NCBI GenBank assembly: GCA_033297205.1
Contig: MU859062.1
Location: 412,976 to 476,975 of the forward strand
Source of the DNA: Pseudoneurospora amorphoporcata
Taxonomy: Eukaryota; Ascomycota; Sordariomycetes; Sordariales; Sordariaceae
DNA length: 64,000 nucleotides
Reading direction: 5' to 3'
Position 1 is the stretch's first letter, and every line of letters starts with the position of its first letter. The position numbers were made by a program, and so were the translations under genes. The notes under the pieces are model-generated. The model made no database searches. It saw only the letters and a program-made list of their open reading frames with translations, and was not told where the DNA came from. This document shows, piece by piece, positions 24,642 through 35,645 of the stretch.

Positions 24642-26120
24642 ATGTCTACGTATGCCAACCCTGATCCTTCCCCTTAACGCCAGAGGAATGGTATCGTCGC
24701 GTGTTCCAGGAACAATCTGCAGATAGTCGTGGTCCTCTCACTGGGTGTCTTTGGCCTGTCTTCTCGCGGAGCAGCCATCGCCCCAGCTCGATCCCTCTCA
24801 CGATTCTCCCTCTTTCCTCCAGGCCTTGGACCGACCAGGCTTGCAGACTGAGAGATGTCTCATGGGGTGTTGGGGTTGAAGGTCTCTGGCCTTCTCCCTT
24901 AAATTCATCGCTTCTGCGACGGACGAACTTGGACAAGAGTGTGAATTCTCGAGTTTTTGCTCTCCGTCACAGTTAGCCCATCTTTCGGACACTTGTTGTC
25001 CAGGTCGTGCTTGGCTGTGTGATCCTCACGCTGAAAATGCTGAGCGCATCTCTCCAAGTTACACCAAGTAGCTACACCAAGCTATCAATCGAGTCAGCCA
25101 CGAGAGAATGCCGCACTTGAGCAGCAGTTCTCCACCGGCGCTCTGCCACATACCTCTGGTATGCTGGACCCCGTACTGATCTGAGATGTTTAGTTCCGTC
25201 CCCACCAAGAACGATGTCCTGGTCCCTGAGACCCTCCTGAAGAAGCGCAAGTCTCAGGAGAAGGCCCGCGCTGAGCGCCAGGCCGAGATCGAGAAGAAGA
25301 AGGCTGTAAGTATTACCATGCGCTTGAGCTTCCCCCTTCCACGAGGACAACATGATGCACAACATACCATAGCGACTAGGTTCGCCGATGCTGTTGCTAA
25401 ATACCATCTTTCGGGTCTGACATAACACCTCATCAATGGACTGTTTGAACTGCCTTCTAGCGTTCTGGACTCGTTGCTGACTGTATCCAATAGGCCAACA
25501 AGGAGAAGCGTGGCGTCATCTTCAAGCGCGCCGAGACCTACGTCAAGGAATACCGCGACGTCGAGCGCGAGAAGGTCCGCCTTCACCGCGCCGCCAAGCA
25601 GGATGGCTCTTTCCACATCCCCGCTGAGGCCAAGCTCATCTTCTTGATCCGCATCAAGGGTATCAACAAGATGCCCCCCAAGCCCCGCAAGATCCTCCAG
25701 CTCCTCCGTCTTCTCCAGATCAACAACGGTGTCTTCGTCCGCGTTACCAAGGCCACCGCTGAGATGATCAAGATCGTCGAGCCCTGGGTTGCCTACGGCT
25801 ACCCCAACCTCAAGTCCGTCAAGGAGCTCATCTACAAGCGCGGATACGGCAAGGTCAACAAGCAGCGCGTTGCTCTTACCGACAACTCCATCATTGAGGA
25901 GAACCTCGGCAAGTACGGCATCATCTGCATGGAGGATCTCATCCACGAGATCTACACCGTCGGCCCCAACTTCAAGCAGGCCTCCAACTTCCTCTGGCCC
26001 TTCAAGCTCTCCAACCCCACTGGTGGCTTCCGCACTCGCAAGTTCAAGCATTTCATTGAGGGCGGTGACCTCGGCAACCGTGAGGAGCACATCAACGCTC
26101 TCATCCGCCAGATGAACTAA
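24642..26120 (+). CDS. rpl7: 60S ribosomal protein L7 (uL30)
   Basis: Large-subunit ribosomal protein of 248 residues. Exons are 24642-24649, 25194-25305 and 25494-26120. The first exon is only 8 nt (ATGTCTAC) and is followed by a 544-nt intron with donor GTATGC. The join gives MSTSVPTKNDVLVPETLLKK, as expected for the family. Exon 3 holds the conserved core (SFHIPAEAKLIFLIRIKGIN) and the C-terminus NREEHINALIRQMN. The second intron (25306-25493) contains a likely C/D snoRNA, as introns of yeast RPL7 genes also do. It is divergent from rps14. Confidence 0.97.
25343..25431 (+). ncRNA. Intronic C/D-box snoRNA candidate (LSU guide)
   Basis: It lies within intron 2 of the L7 gene. A box C-like ATGATGC (25352-25358, one mismatch to RUGAUGA) and a box D CTGA (25417-25420) are flanked by a short stem, GAGG at 25343 with CCTC at 25428. 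Directly upstream of box D is CCATCTTTCGGGT, complementary over 13 nt to ACCCGAAAGATGG, a conserved LSU rRNA segment. By the box D plus 5 rule the target would be the G of CCCGAAAG, the position that yeast snR39b modifies (Gm805 in my recollection). Yeast L7 introns host the related snR39/snR59. Ends are approximate. Confidence 0.62.
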
Positions 26121-26500
26121 ATGCAATTGTGGCTTCGTTGAGATAATACGAACCTTGTCTTGGTCGTTACGGATGCAGGGCGCTCGGCGTTAATTGGGAA
26201 GCCATAAAGGCCGGATGGGAATGAATGCAACTTTGTCGTTTTCCGATCACAAAATCTGGTTCACCGGTGGATTCGTGATCCTAGCCTGCTCCGTAACTGG
26301 CCTTGACTCGGCCCAATGCTATCAAAATTTGATGTCTACCACACTGTCTCCTTTCGCTTGTGATATCAGTGACATTGAGAACACAGAAACGCCGCTTTGC
26401 CGCTCTATTATGTAATACCCAGTAGACCATGCCTCCTACCCAATACAGTCAAGTAATGTTACCCTCAAATAGTAGGTCCTTGGTTCCATCACCCAGCCCC
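26121..26500. other. Convergent 3' spacer
   Basis: A 380-bp gap between the stops of rpl7 and the Isa2-like gene. No feature is seen beyond likely trailers. Confidence 0.5.
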
Positions 26501-27308
26501 TTAGATCTTGATGTCGAAACTCGTACCACAACCACAGCTGCTCGTCGCCAACGGGTTGTCAACGATCTTGAACTGGGAACCAATCAACTCCATGGTGAAG
26601 TCGACCTTGCTACCCTTGAGCAACTCCAGCGACGGCCCATCAAGAATGATCTTCGGTACCGTCAGATCGGAAGACGACGGCGCTGGGCTGTTATCGGGGT
26701 AATAGCTGAATATCGTATCGTCCTCGCGAATCTCTGATTCCTCCGCGGCGTCTTCGGAAACGGGCAACTCGGGAAGTTGCGATGGGAGAGTGACCAGTTT
26801 CATGAGGTATTGGAAACCGTGGCAGCCGCCGGATTCGACTTGGATGCGTAGCGCGAGGTATGGGTTGGAGTCTTTGGTCATGATTTCTGAGAGACGCTGT
26901 TACGGTTTCATGCTAGTTAGTCATACTGTCCTTTAGAGCATCGGGAAAAGAGTAGGCCCCAAGACGAACCTTTGCCGCCCGCTCTGTAATCTCCAGCACC
27001 ATCTCGTTCCCATCCTCGTCGTTCTGGGGGTTGAACAGCGTGTGGGTTGCTTTGCGAGGCGCGGAGGTGGTGAAAAGGCGCTTGTTGGACTGGCTTGAGG
27101 ACAGCGATTGTCTCGCGCGCCATTGTGTCTTCGAGACCGGAGTGGTAGTTGGAGTAGTCGCTATCCTCCTGGCGGCGCTGTGGGGGGCGCGCGCACGCAA
27201 TGGGAGTAGGATGTCGGCCAGAATGGGCGACTGGGCGGTTCGGCGCATGCTCAGTTGGACGAAGAGGCTAGCCGGTGCGGGCGCATTGGCGCAGCGGAGA
27301 GGTGGCAT
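26501..27308 (-). CDS. isa2: Mitochondrial iron-sulfur assembly protein, Isa2-like
   Basis: A-type (HesB/IscA) carrier that helps mature mitochondrial [4Fe-4S] proteins. Exons 27308-26970 and 26896-26501 give 244 residues. The first 90 residues are basic and rich in Ser, Thr and Ala, fitting a mitochondrial presequence, with ALFN-like processing sequence around TTSAPRK. The HesB core follows: LRIQVESGGCHGFQYLMKL, then SSCGCGTSFDIKI at the end. It supplies the three conserved cysteines (GGCHG, and CGC at the C-terminus). A stretch of about 35 acidic residues is inserted before the last strands, as in other fungal Isa2 proteins. The intron 26897-26969 uses donor GTTCGT and joins ERAAK to RLSEIM in frame. 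Isa2 rather than Isa1 is inferred from length and insertion. Confidence 0.88.
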
Positions 27309-28150
27309 GATGGCGGCGGTTGTATAGAGGGGTGTTAGGTGTAGGTTGTTGGTGGTTTACTATGTTCGGTCAGCCTTGCCGGAAATGGCGTTTTGTCGTG
27401 ATCTGGTTGTCAGAATCGCCGTTTCGGAAGCGGCTGAACGGGAGCGGGTGCGTCGGCGCAGGTGGTGATGGCGGGAGAGATACGGAGTTTCGGCTTCGGG
27501 AAAGTCTCAGACACAGTCACTTTGGCATGATGTCAGGTCCGCCTGCGGGACTCGGGAGCCGCTGATGGGACGGGCGGGCAGGTGGCTAGCAGCTGACAAA
27601 TCAGGGGTATCATCGTCCCAACAACAATTCCATGGTCCAACAACCACTTCATTGACGACGATAAGTTCACAACAAAAGGCAAGGAATGTGGATTTATGGG
27701 ACTTCAGAGCCATAACCTGTCAATCCATGGATATTCAACGCTTATTCGATGAGATTTCCAACAAACAACTAAATGTCACCATCTTCAAGATCAAGTGTCT
27801 ATCCAACCTCTGAAACATAAACTATCAGATGGTACGACTAACAGACCAGTCGCTCTTCTGTAAAACACGAGAACGCTCGGCTTCTGACCCGGACAATCAC
27901 AGAACTTGAATAAATGGTATTGGTATAGTTCAGCACGATACAATATGTGTTTTACAGGTCATCAATGGGCACAAATTCCGATCTCTTCCTCCGAAAGCTG
28001 TTAGTTCGAGGATTACCACGAACCGATTTATATACCTCCCTTAAGAGTACAAGACCTAATAGATGGAGAACAGTTGGCTACCATCATCAGGGCACGCTCC
28101 AGAATCCACCCTCTCATCACCAGCAAGCAGGCAGGTTGAACCCTTTTCGC
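27309..28150. other. Spacer without recognisable gene
   Basis: An 840-bp stretch between the Isa2-like start and the stop of the secreted lectin-like gene. No conserved frame is seen. Confidence 0.5.
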
Positions 28151-29653
28151 TTACTGGTGCAAGGGAAAAGCTCGTTGATCCACTAAATGGGAATTGTTGT
28201 CCGGTGCTGGTTTCGCCCTCTGTTTGTTCACAATTAGAAAGGCGCCATTTCGGTAGAGCATCTCTGATTCAACTTACCTCCAGCGGCACGTCCACCGCAG
28301 GAGAAGAGCATGACTGTATCACCAGTCGCTCGGCGGCTGTCGAAGTTGAGGCAACCCTGAGTCTACATTTAGAACGCATAATTAGCCTGACACTCGTCTT
28401 CACCAAGCCACAGAATTCAAGTATCAACATACCAAAGTGCTAACAATCAAAGCAGCTGGTGCCCCATTGGCGTCTTGCTGATTATGCTTTCCCGAGGTGA
28501 GAACATCCCACTTCTCGTTGGGTGATCCGGTACACTCCACCAGCTGGATAGGGATCAAGTTTTCGCGAAAGTCGCCAGCTGTCGGATCGATAAAGAGACA
28601 ACGTCCGTCGGGTGCCCGGATCGACACATCGCTGAAAGCGCGGGTCGCCGTATCATCTCGCTGGTGAGACTCTGCAACTGCTGTGGGCTGCAGAGTACCG
28701 CCTGCCCGCGAGACCGGAACGGCTTCGGTCGGGTTGAAGTCGGGGATGCTGCCGTTTCCGGAACTGTCTCCTGATGCCGATCCTGACCCGCTGTCCGGGG
28801 ACGAAGTAACGGATGCCGTGGCTGCGGGACCAGCTGTCGCAGTGGCATGAGTGGCGAAGGTTGTCGGCTGTTGTGAAGCGGTGCGACCACCCCCCGTGGT
28901 GGCGCTCTCCTGTGCATCGGTATTTCCTCCGTTGGTGTCTCCCCCACCGCCGCCGTCTCCAAAGGTAAACGATTGGGTAGAGTCGCCCGAGTCGCATGGC
29001 GCAACGTCTAAAGTGTTGCCCGAGACCGTGAAGCAAGTACCGTCTTCGTTTTGGGGCTGGAATGAAAAAGGTCCAGATGAGCCGTCAAAGGCAAATATCT
29101 GGGAGTCAGTGACCTCGCCGCCTAGGATATGTTAGCGCCAAAGTGTCTCTGTTGGAAGATGCTTGTGCAACAAGTACTACTTACCACCGTCAGCTCTGCC
29201 ACCACATGAAAAGAGAATAACTTGGTTTCCAGCCGCCCGGCGGGGATCATAGTTGAAGCAGGCTTGTGTCAACGTGCTCACCACGAGCATACCGCCGTCT
29301 CCGGAGATATGATTGCCGCTCGTGATAACATCCCACCCTTGACCATCGGTAGAACCGCAGTCGGCAACCTGAATAGGGGTCAAGTTTGCCCGGAAGTCAC
29401 CGGACAGCTTGTCAACGAAAAGACATCTCCCATCTGACGCCTGTTATCACGTTAGCAGTGGTTCTGGTATGGGGTTGAGACTTTGTTGAAGAACCTTGAT
29501 TTGGACATTGGAAAATGCACGCGTAGCACTGTCATCCCGCTGCTGAGCTTCCGCCGTAGCCTCTTCGTTGAGGGAATCGACTGCTCTGGGAAGTAAAGGA
29601 CTGGCTCTAGCAATCGCTGCTATCGCGAGTATAGACCTAAGAGAGGCAAGCAT
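28151..29653 (-). CDS. Secreted protein with two ricin-B-like (beta-trefoil) modules
   Basis: Predicted extracellular protein of 406 residues in five exons: 29653-29495, 29440-29185, 29121-28433, 28362-28278 and 28182-28151. A signal peptide (MLASLRSILAIAAIARA) is followed by a module with NVQIKASDGRCLFVDKLSGD ... QACFNYDPRRAAGNQVILFS. Next comes a Gly/Ser/Thr/Ala-rich linker (about 160-260), and a second copy with DVSIRAPDGRCLFIDPTAGD ... TQGCLNFDSRRATGDTVMLF. Each copy has DGRCLF, a WDV(I/L)TSGKH/NH turn and a C-rich FSCGGRA end, consistent with carbohydrate-binding trefoil repeats. The second copy is shorter: it stops soon after FSCGGRA with a 10-residue tail, whereas the first goes on for about 50 residues. 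Exon borders in the two copies match, pointing to internal duplication. The ligand is unknown. Confidence 0.8.
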
Positions 29654-31293
29654 GATGGAGAGAACAAAAAGTCAATGTCTTATATGTTTGTATGAAGGGG
29701 TTCGAGAATGAATGACTGAATCAATGAATGAATGGATAGAATATCTGTGCAAATGAAGGTCAACCTGCCAGCAGGTGAAGAAAGAGTGTCTGTAGGAAAG
29801 AAAGAAGAAAACTATACGTGAAAAGAATGAAGTGATGTCAGTCACAAACTGGGCGTGAAATCGCGGGCGTCCAACCGGAGGGGATGAGAGCCTATTTATT
29901 CCAGCCCGCTCGGACAAGAACAGATACTTGGTTGTTTATGAGAGACGCAGTGTCAAGGCATTAAGCGCCTGTGCAGTGATTCGGCGTACTCGTTGTTACG
30001 TTCGGCCTTGTCCGAGACTGATCCTTTGCGATGAGTTTCAAGCCGTCTCCGTTTCAAGCCGTCTCCAGCGCGTCCTGCGAAAGTTTATAAACCCATGTGG
30101 AAGATCTCTTCATACGTGCCTTTGACAGGTTATCGTGGTGTTTCCAAGATCTTCAACTTGGGTTCTCAGCCGCAAGCCTTCAGTATGTCGTTTTGGGGAA
30201 GATAAATCCAAGTTCACAGGGGCCTGTAACCGGGTAGCTCAAAGCGCCGAGGCTGGTAATGGAGACATGGTTATGTCGGAAGGACTGCAGCAACCTTGCC
30301 ATCACCCGTTGTAAACCTAGACGGCTATTACTTGCAAAGTGATCAGTGTCCGTGTTAATGTCGGTAGAGGGATTGAAACTGTCATGGTGAAACCGTGCCT
30401 GTCAGAGATATCACGAAGCCGGCGTCAACGAATTGCAACTACACCAAACCTTGAGACGAGCACCCGACTCATTGGCTAGGAAACATTCTCGAGCGACGAA
30501 TTCTTGTGTAACTAAAGCCCCAACTACCCCTTCCATTGGTGAGATGATGCAGGAAGTATTCCTATAGCAGCATAGGCTCGCGGATCAGAGAATTTGGGGA
30601 TCTCCCGATGAGACAACCTGAAATCGTGATATCCCAACATATACATATCAGATACTTCAAGAGCAAATACCTGAGGATGTACTGTTATATGGGCATAGTA
30701 TCGCCCTCGACTGACGCGGAAGAAACAAGCCGCAGCCCCCAAGTCATCCTTGGTCAGTAATCTGCTAAGCAATTAGCCACTCGTCTGTATCAGGTGTCAC
30801 AGGTACGATATGTGAAGAGAAGCCTGTGTTACCAAAGAATGAGTGGACGAGTATCCATAAAGATGATTGATGTCCAGACTTCACTATTCACATGCTGAGA
30901 TGATGTGAGGATGGTTGGACGTCGACAAGGTCGTCAAGTGGAGTGGAATGCGGAGTCCGAGATCCAACGCAAGCGGGGATGATCCCAAACATCTCCATTT
31001 CCCCACGGCTTGCAGCGTGCCAGGAGAACCTGGCCGGTTGCTGTGGGGGTTAGGGTTATATCGTTGTCATTTCGAGGTGCTACCGCTAGGCGAGAGCACT
31101 GGCAACCTCAAGGTGCAAAGGGCGGAAGGGCCACAAGCCCTAATAGTTAAGGCGGTGCTGGCCCGTGCAGTGTCAATGCCAAGACTTCCATCCACCTAGA
31201 AAATTTCCGTCGCTGGCAGCTATCGCGACTCCTTTGCACCACCGAGCGAGCACCTTCAATCAAGTCGGCTAACCAACCCAACCAACCGTCAAA
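29654..31293. other. Upstream region of lectin-like gene and of rps19
   Basis: A 1.6-kb spacer between divergent genes. No conserved ORF is seen. TTAGGG and CCCTAA boxes lie near the rps19 end. Confidence 0.55.
31049..31058 (+). promoter_or_regulatory. Telomere-like box upstream of rps19
   Basis: GTTAGGGTTA lies 236 bp before the S19 ATG. A second box of the same kind, GCCCTAA, lies at 31137-31143. They resemble the AAACCCTAAA box of the S14/L7 promoter. A role in ribosomal-protein gene control is inferred. Confidence 0.5.
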
Positions 31294-32161
31294 ATGCCTG
31301 GTGGTACCACTGTTCGGGACGTCGAGGTAGGCCACTACAGATCTCCGTCTTGAGATCTCCTCTGCGGCCGAACCAGAAACTTCAAATCAATCAATCGCTG
31401 TCCGAGTCTGAAATCGACCGGCTGGCAAACGCAATTCTGAGCCCTCAAGAACGATGAGCTGAGCTGGAGCTTGCCGAGCTGGCCGGCGATCACGACGACG
31501 AGCTACAACCAGCGGGCACGACAACTACAAAAAGAAGAAAATGGGAGCAGGCGCGAGGGGGTCGAAAGACTTCCGATGACGGAATCATTGCTGATGGTAT
31601 TTTTGTGTGATATGTAGCCCCACAAGTTCGTCAACGCCTATGCTGCTTTCTTGAAGCGCCAGGGCAAGCTGCCCGTTCCCGGTAGGCTTTGGATCCCAAA
31701 AAGAACTCCCTGGTGGAAGAGGCATTCGGCTAACTCGCGACAACAGGTTGGGTTGATACCGTCAAGACCGGTCCCGCCAAGGAGATGCCCCCCCAGGACA
31801 TCGACTGGTTCTATGTCCGCGCCGCCTCCGTTGCCCGCCACGTCTACCTCCGCAAGACCGTTGGTGTTGGCCGTCTTCGCCGCGTCCACGGCACTGCCAA
31901 GAACCGTGGCAGCCGTCCCTCCCACCACGTTGAGGCCTCTGGCTCCGTTGACCGCAAGGTTCTCCAGGCCCTCGAGAAGATCGGTGTCCTCGAGCACGAC
32001 GAGGAAAAGGGTGGCCGCCGCATCACCCAGCAGGGCCAGCGTGATCTGGACCGTAAGTTTGCTCCTTGGAAACAGTTTAGGTAGAATCAGACGCTAACAT
32101 CCATTGTACAGGTATCGCCCAGACCGTCATTGAGGCCGATGAGGAGGAGGATGACGAGTAA
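31294..32161 (+). CDS. rps19: 40S ribosomal protein S19 (eS19)
   Basis: Small-subunit protein needed for 18S rRNA maturation. Four exons, 31294-31326, 31618-31681, 31747-32052 and 32112-32161, give 150 residues. It begins MPGGTTVRDVEPHKFVNAYA. It holds the conserved IDWFYVRAASVARHVYLRKT and RPSHHVEASGSVDRKVLQAL, and ends in an acidic tail EADEEEDDE. Intron 1 is the longest (291 nt). All borders are GT-AG and phases close the frame. Transcription probably starts near the telomere-like boxes at 31049-31143. Confidence 0.97.
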
Positions 32162-33016
32162 ATTCGTCGCTAGATATCATGAATAATATCTGAATCTTCC
32201 CCCGTTCACGACAACGATACCCACAGTTTCTGGAGTGAAGGCTTCGCGTTCCATGATTTCGTTTCCCCGGTAGCATATCAGGTTTCAGGCGTCAAAAATG
32301 GATTGGTTCTTGGTCATGCCACGGGCTGCTGGTTCTCGTTATCGTAAAGATCCCAGTGTGAAATATCACCCCTTTTCCTCCAGGGATTTTGTTGACTCGC
32401 TTCTGCCCAGTGCCTGTGCCAAACCATGTCCCATTTTGCCCACTGCATACTCGCCTCACTCTCTCATCCGATGTCTGAAGGCGCGGTTTGCGTGTTTGCT
32501 AGGATACGTCTGTTCTCTCACGCGCCCCTCCTGTTACATACCGTCTTCTGCGTTGCGGGAGAGAGACAATCGCCAACACCCTCGAAGCTCGCACGTTTTC
32601 TCCAAACTACCCGCAATCTTCTACCCATCTTTCTCTCGCTCCCACTTCTATCCCGAAACTGGGAGAGTCTCTCCATCATCAGTTATCTTTTTTCTGAATT
32701 AATCCTTCCTTTCACTCCATCGCCAGGCTGTCTAGTGCACTTGTTTCTGTATCGCATCTATTCCTTCTTATCTGCCGTGTTCGGTAGAAGTCAATATCAT
32801 CTTCATATCCCTGCTGTCCTGCCTTTCTGTCGCAAGCGATTTCGTGAAATCCTCATCTCGGTCTGCTGTCACCTTGAGCTCACCTCGAGGTTGGTGGTCC
32901 ACGAGCAGGATCGCCGCCTCTTCACCAGCGGTGACACTCAGAGTCATGTCAATATTGGCACATCAAGGCTTTACATGACGTGTCGGTGAAAAAGAGGTAC
33001 CTTGTTGTCATTCAAC
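32162..33016. other. Pyrimidine-rich spacer or leader
   Basis: The 855 bp between rps19 and the ankyrin gene are strongly C/T-rich on the plus strand from 32350 to 32850. This creates long open frames rich in Ser, Leu and Pro (for example 32426-32989) without any family resemblance. I read it as promoter and long 5' leader of the next gene. Confidence 0.45.
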
Positions 33017-35490
33017 ATGAATCCCTCCGAGTTCATGACCAAGGCGCTTGGCCTACAGCCCATTCATGAGGCCATTCTGGGAGGCGACCTGAAACGGGTC
33101 AAGCGGATCCTCTGCCACGACAAAAATACTGTGAATTCTCAGAGCAAAAAAGACCAGGTGACCCCGTTGCACCTGGCAATACTCACCGGTTCGCTCACGG
33201 CAGTCAAATTACTGCTGCTGGGGAAGGCATCATTCTCCATCAAAGACCAAAAAGGGTACAGCGCACGACAATACGCCCGTTCGGCCGCTTTGAGAGCAAG
33301 GAAGTTGCACCAGTACGAACGACTCGGGTGGCAACCAACCAACAGAAGAAATAAGAAGGCTCGTTTGATTTCGACTATATTTCGCGAGCCAGAAGCTCTT
33401 CGAGCAATCCTCTCGACCAACGATCATCCCCTCTCCGGCTCGACGATCCTTACTAATGGGAAGAGGCTGACGGTTCTACGAAAGGTCGTCACTGCAAGCC
33501 TGGCGTTCCCTGTTCAGAACTCTACATGCGGCTTCATCGCTTCATACGAATCGACCGTCCCGCAAATGATGGCAGTAAGCGGTTGGAAGAGCGAGGGGGA
33601 GTTCACCGAAGGAGTTCTTCCCAATGCTAAAATGACGGCTCTGGTCCGATACGCCTGCCAGGTGATGGAGTTCAAGCTGTATATGCAGCCATATGACTGT
33701 CCGGGAGAGAGCGTCGTACCCCCGGAGCACGTTGGGAGGTACATGGCGTCACAGTAAGTTCTTCCTTTTGCTGTTCCAATCCCCTATTCTAACTTGCGAT
33801 AGTGTTGAAAAGCAGCTGTCAACGGCTTGGGTTTTGAAGTTGCTTCAAGACTTTCTGCAGACCAGCGATTTAGCCCGCATGGCGGAGCTGAAACACGTCG
33901 AGCTACCCCCCGATAGAGCCAAGGCCAAGGTCTTCCTGAATCACAGTCCTTGTGGGAGGTAAGTCTGCTTTTTATATCTCGCTGGGGTTTGTCTTACGAA
34001 CTTCTTTACTGACGGCCTCCTTCTGTAGTTGCCTGGGCTATCTAGCCAAGATTCGTCGAGTGACTGGAGTCACCTTCGCCGTCGAAACTATTCCGTTCAC
34101 AATCCCAGGAAGTCGAGCCAAGCCTACGGTGTGCGCCAACTGCGGCGGCTGCTCCAACCCTCCCCCTATACAACCAGAGGCGGCTGGCCGGGAGCCTACA
34201 CCTGCCGCCGAGGCAGATACAGCAATTGCAGAAAGGGACGGTGACTACGAAGAACTCGATCGGCAACAACGGGTAGACGATAATGGTCCTATGGTCGATT
34301 TTGGGTCCCTAGTCAACGGGGAGGATAATGAGGTTGAAGACGAACTCCCGGTACAGCCGACAGCCGACAAGGAAGTTCAGGCACAAGAAGAGGCTATGAC
34401 CCCGAGCAGACCAAATACAGCTATCGAAGCAACTGGCCGACAGGTGGTCGCTGTTAGACGGCGACAAGGATTGTTGGGAACCTCTCCTCCCGGCCACTGG
34501 GAGGTGTTCCAAGGAGAGAACTTTTGTGCTAAACCTTTGAAGGGCGTTCGCAAACGGTTGGGACTCAACAAAGAGGAGTTCAACCAGTTCCTCGAAGCAC
34601 AATCACCTCGGCGCTTTCTGGGATCACCAAGAGTTCCGTTAAAATCGATCGCCACTGATTCGTCCATGCCCGCGTCTCTCCTTGACCCCATTTCAACCAT
34701 CAATGGCCGTTCAGGTTTTTTCCAAACTCCCGTCCCCGTACCGGCCCCATCACTGGCTACAGCTCCGGTTCCGTCGTGTTTGCCGTCGGCAGAAGCCTTA
34801 GTATCAGGATCTTCATCACCGCCGCCTCGCTCCCCGCCTCGCTTGGAAGTATGTCTTCCTCGACTTAGTTCATCGGAAAGATCCCAGTACGCCATAGTAC
34901 CAGACGGTGATCCTGGCTCACTAAGTCAGGCCGCTTCAGCTCGTCGTCATACCAAGGCAAATGTGAACGTGAAGAATTCGACCAAGCAGCTGAACCTCAA
35001 ACGCTTCAGCTACCGTGCAAGTACCCACCATAGAGATGCTTACCCGCGTCTTTCTAGACCCCCGGCTTCGTCTCACCTACTTCAACGCCTGAAAATGGGA
35101 CAGTCAAAGAGGCTAGGAGCCAGCATGATAGGGTCAGAGAAACCCGCCGAAAACGAGCCTGCTGCCACCGGAAAGCTTAGCTTAGCCAATAAACATATAC
35201 GGCCCAGCAAAATTAGACAGATCCAGGAGAGGAGCGTCTTTGCCAAAGTTGTCAGGCGGCACCAGGAGAAACGACAGCATCAGCAACGGGGCGAGGACGA
35301 GGAACGACAAGAGCTACAGGAGCAAGAGCCAAAGCCGATGCGGCAAAGTCGCCAGTTTGAAAGCCCAAGAAAATCCCCTGATAACCTGAACACGAGGTCT
35401 CAACGAGTCTTAACGTCGATCGAGAGGACCGCCTCCGTTGATTCGTCCAGAGACGGCTTCAGTCGTGAGACACCCATCTGCGTAGAGTAA
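33017..35490 (+). CDS. Ankyrin-repeat protein with deaminase-type zinc motif
   Basis: Protein of 784 residues in three exons: 33017-33753, 33803-33958 and 34029-35490. Residues 10-100 form two to three ankyrin repeats (LQPIHEAILGGDLKRVKRIL, TPLHLAILTGSLTAVKLLL). Further on, SHVEKQLSTAWVLK gives His246-x-Glu248, and LNHSPCGSCLGYL gives Cys296-x-x-Cys299. HxE followed by PCxxC is the zinc and proton-shuttle signature of the cytidine-deaminase fold. It closely resembles bacterial-toxin-related deaminase families that occur in fungi. Both motifs are completed exactly at exon joins: the His codon at intron 1 and the Ser of PCGSC at intron 2. This supports the splicing. The C-terminal 480 residues are low-complexity and polar, with a basic, Gln/Glu-rich, probably helical stretch (RQIQERSVFAKVVRRHQEKR). 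Substrate and location are unknown; activity is inferred only from the motif. Confidence 0.75.
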
Positions 35491-35645
35491 CCCGGCCTTA
35501 ATCTCCGTATCATTCAGAACAGTGGTCCATTATTTACCACTGTTTCGTACCTCGGCCATTTGGTTTACATTTTACAGAGCTTGGTCTGGCTGGGAGACAG
35601 CTGTACGAATTAATGATGTTGGATTAGAATGTTGTCGACCGATGG

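Noticed and set aside
25254..26126. 290-codon minus-strand frame opposite rpl7
   Set aside because: Antisense of a ribosomal-protein gene with strong codon bias.
32426..32989. 187-codon plus-strand frame upstream of the ankyrin gene
   Set aside because: Composed of pyrimidine-rich sequence giving Ser/Leu/Pro/Phe; no motif, and best explained as leader or promoter.
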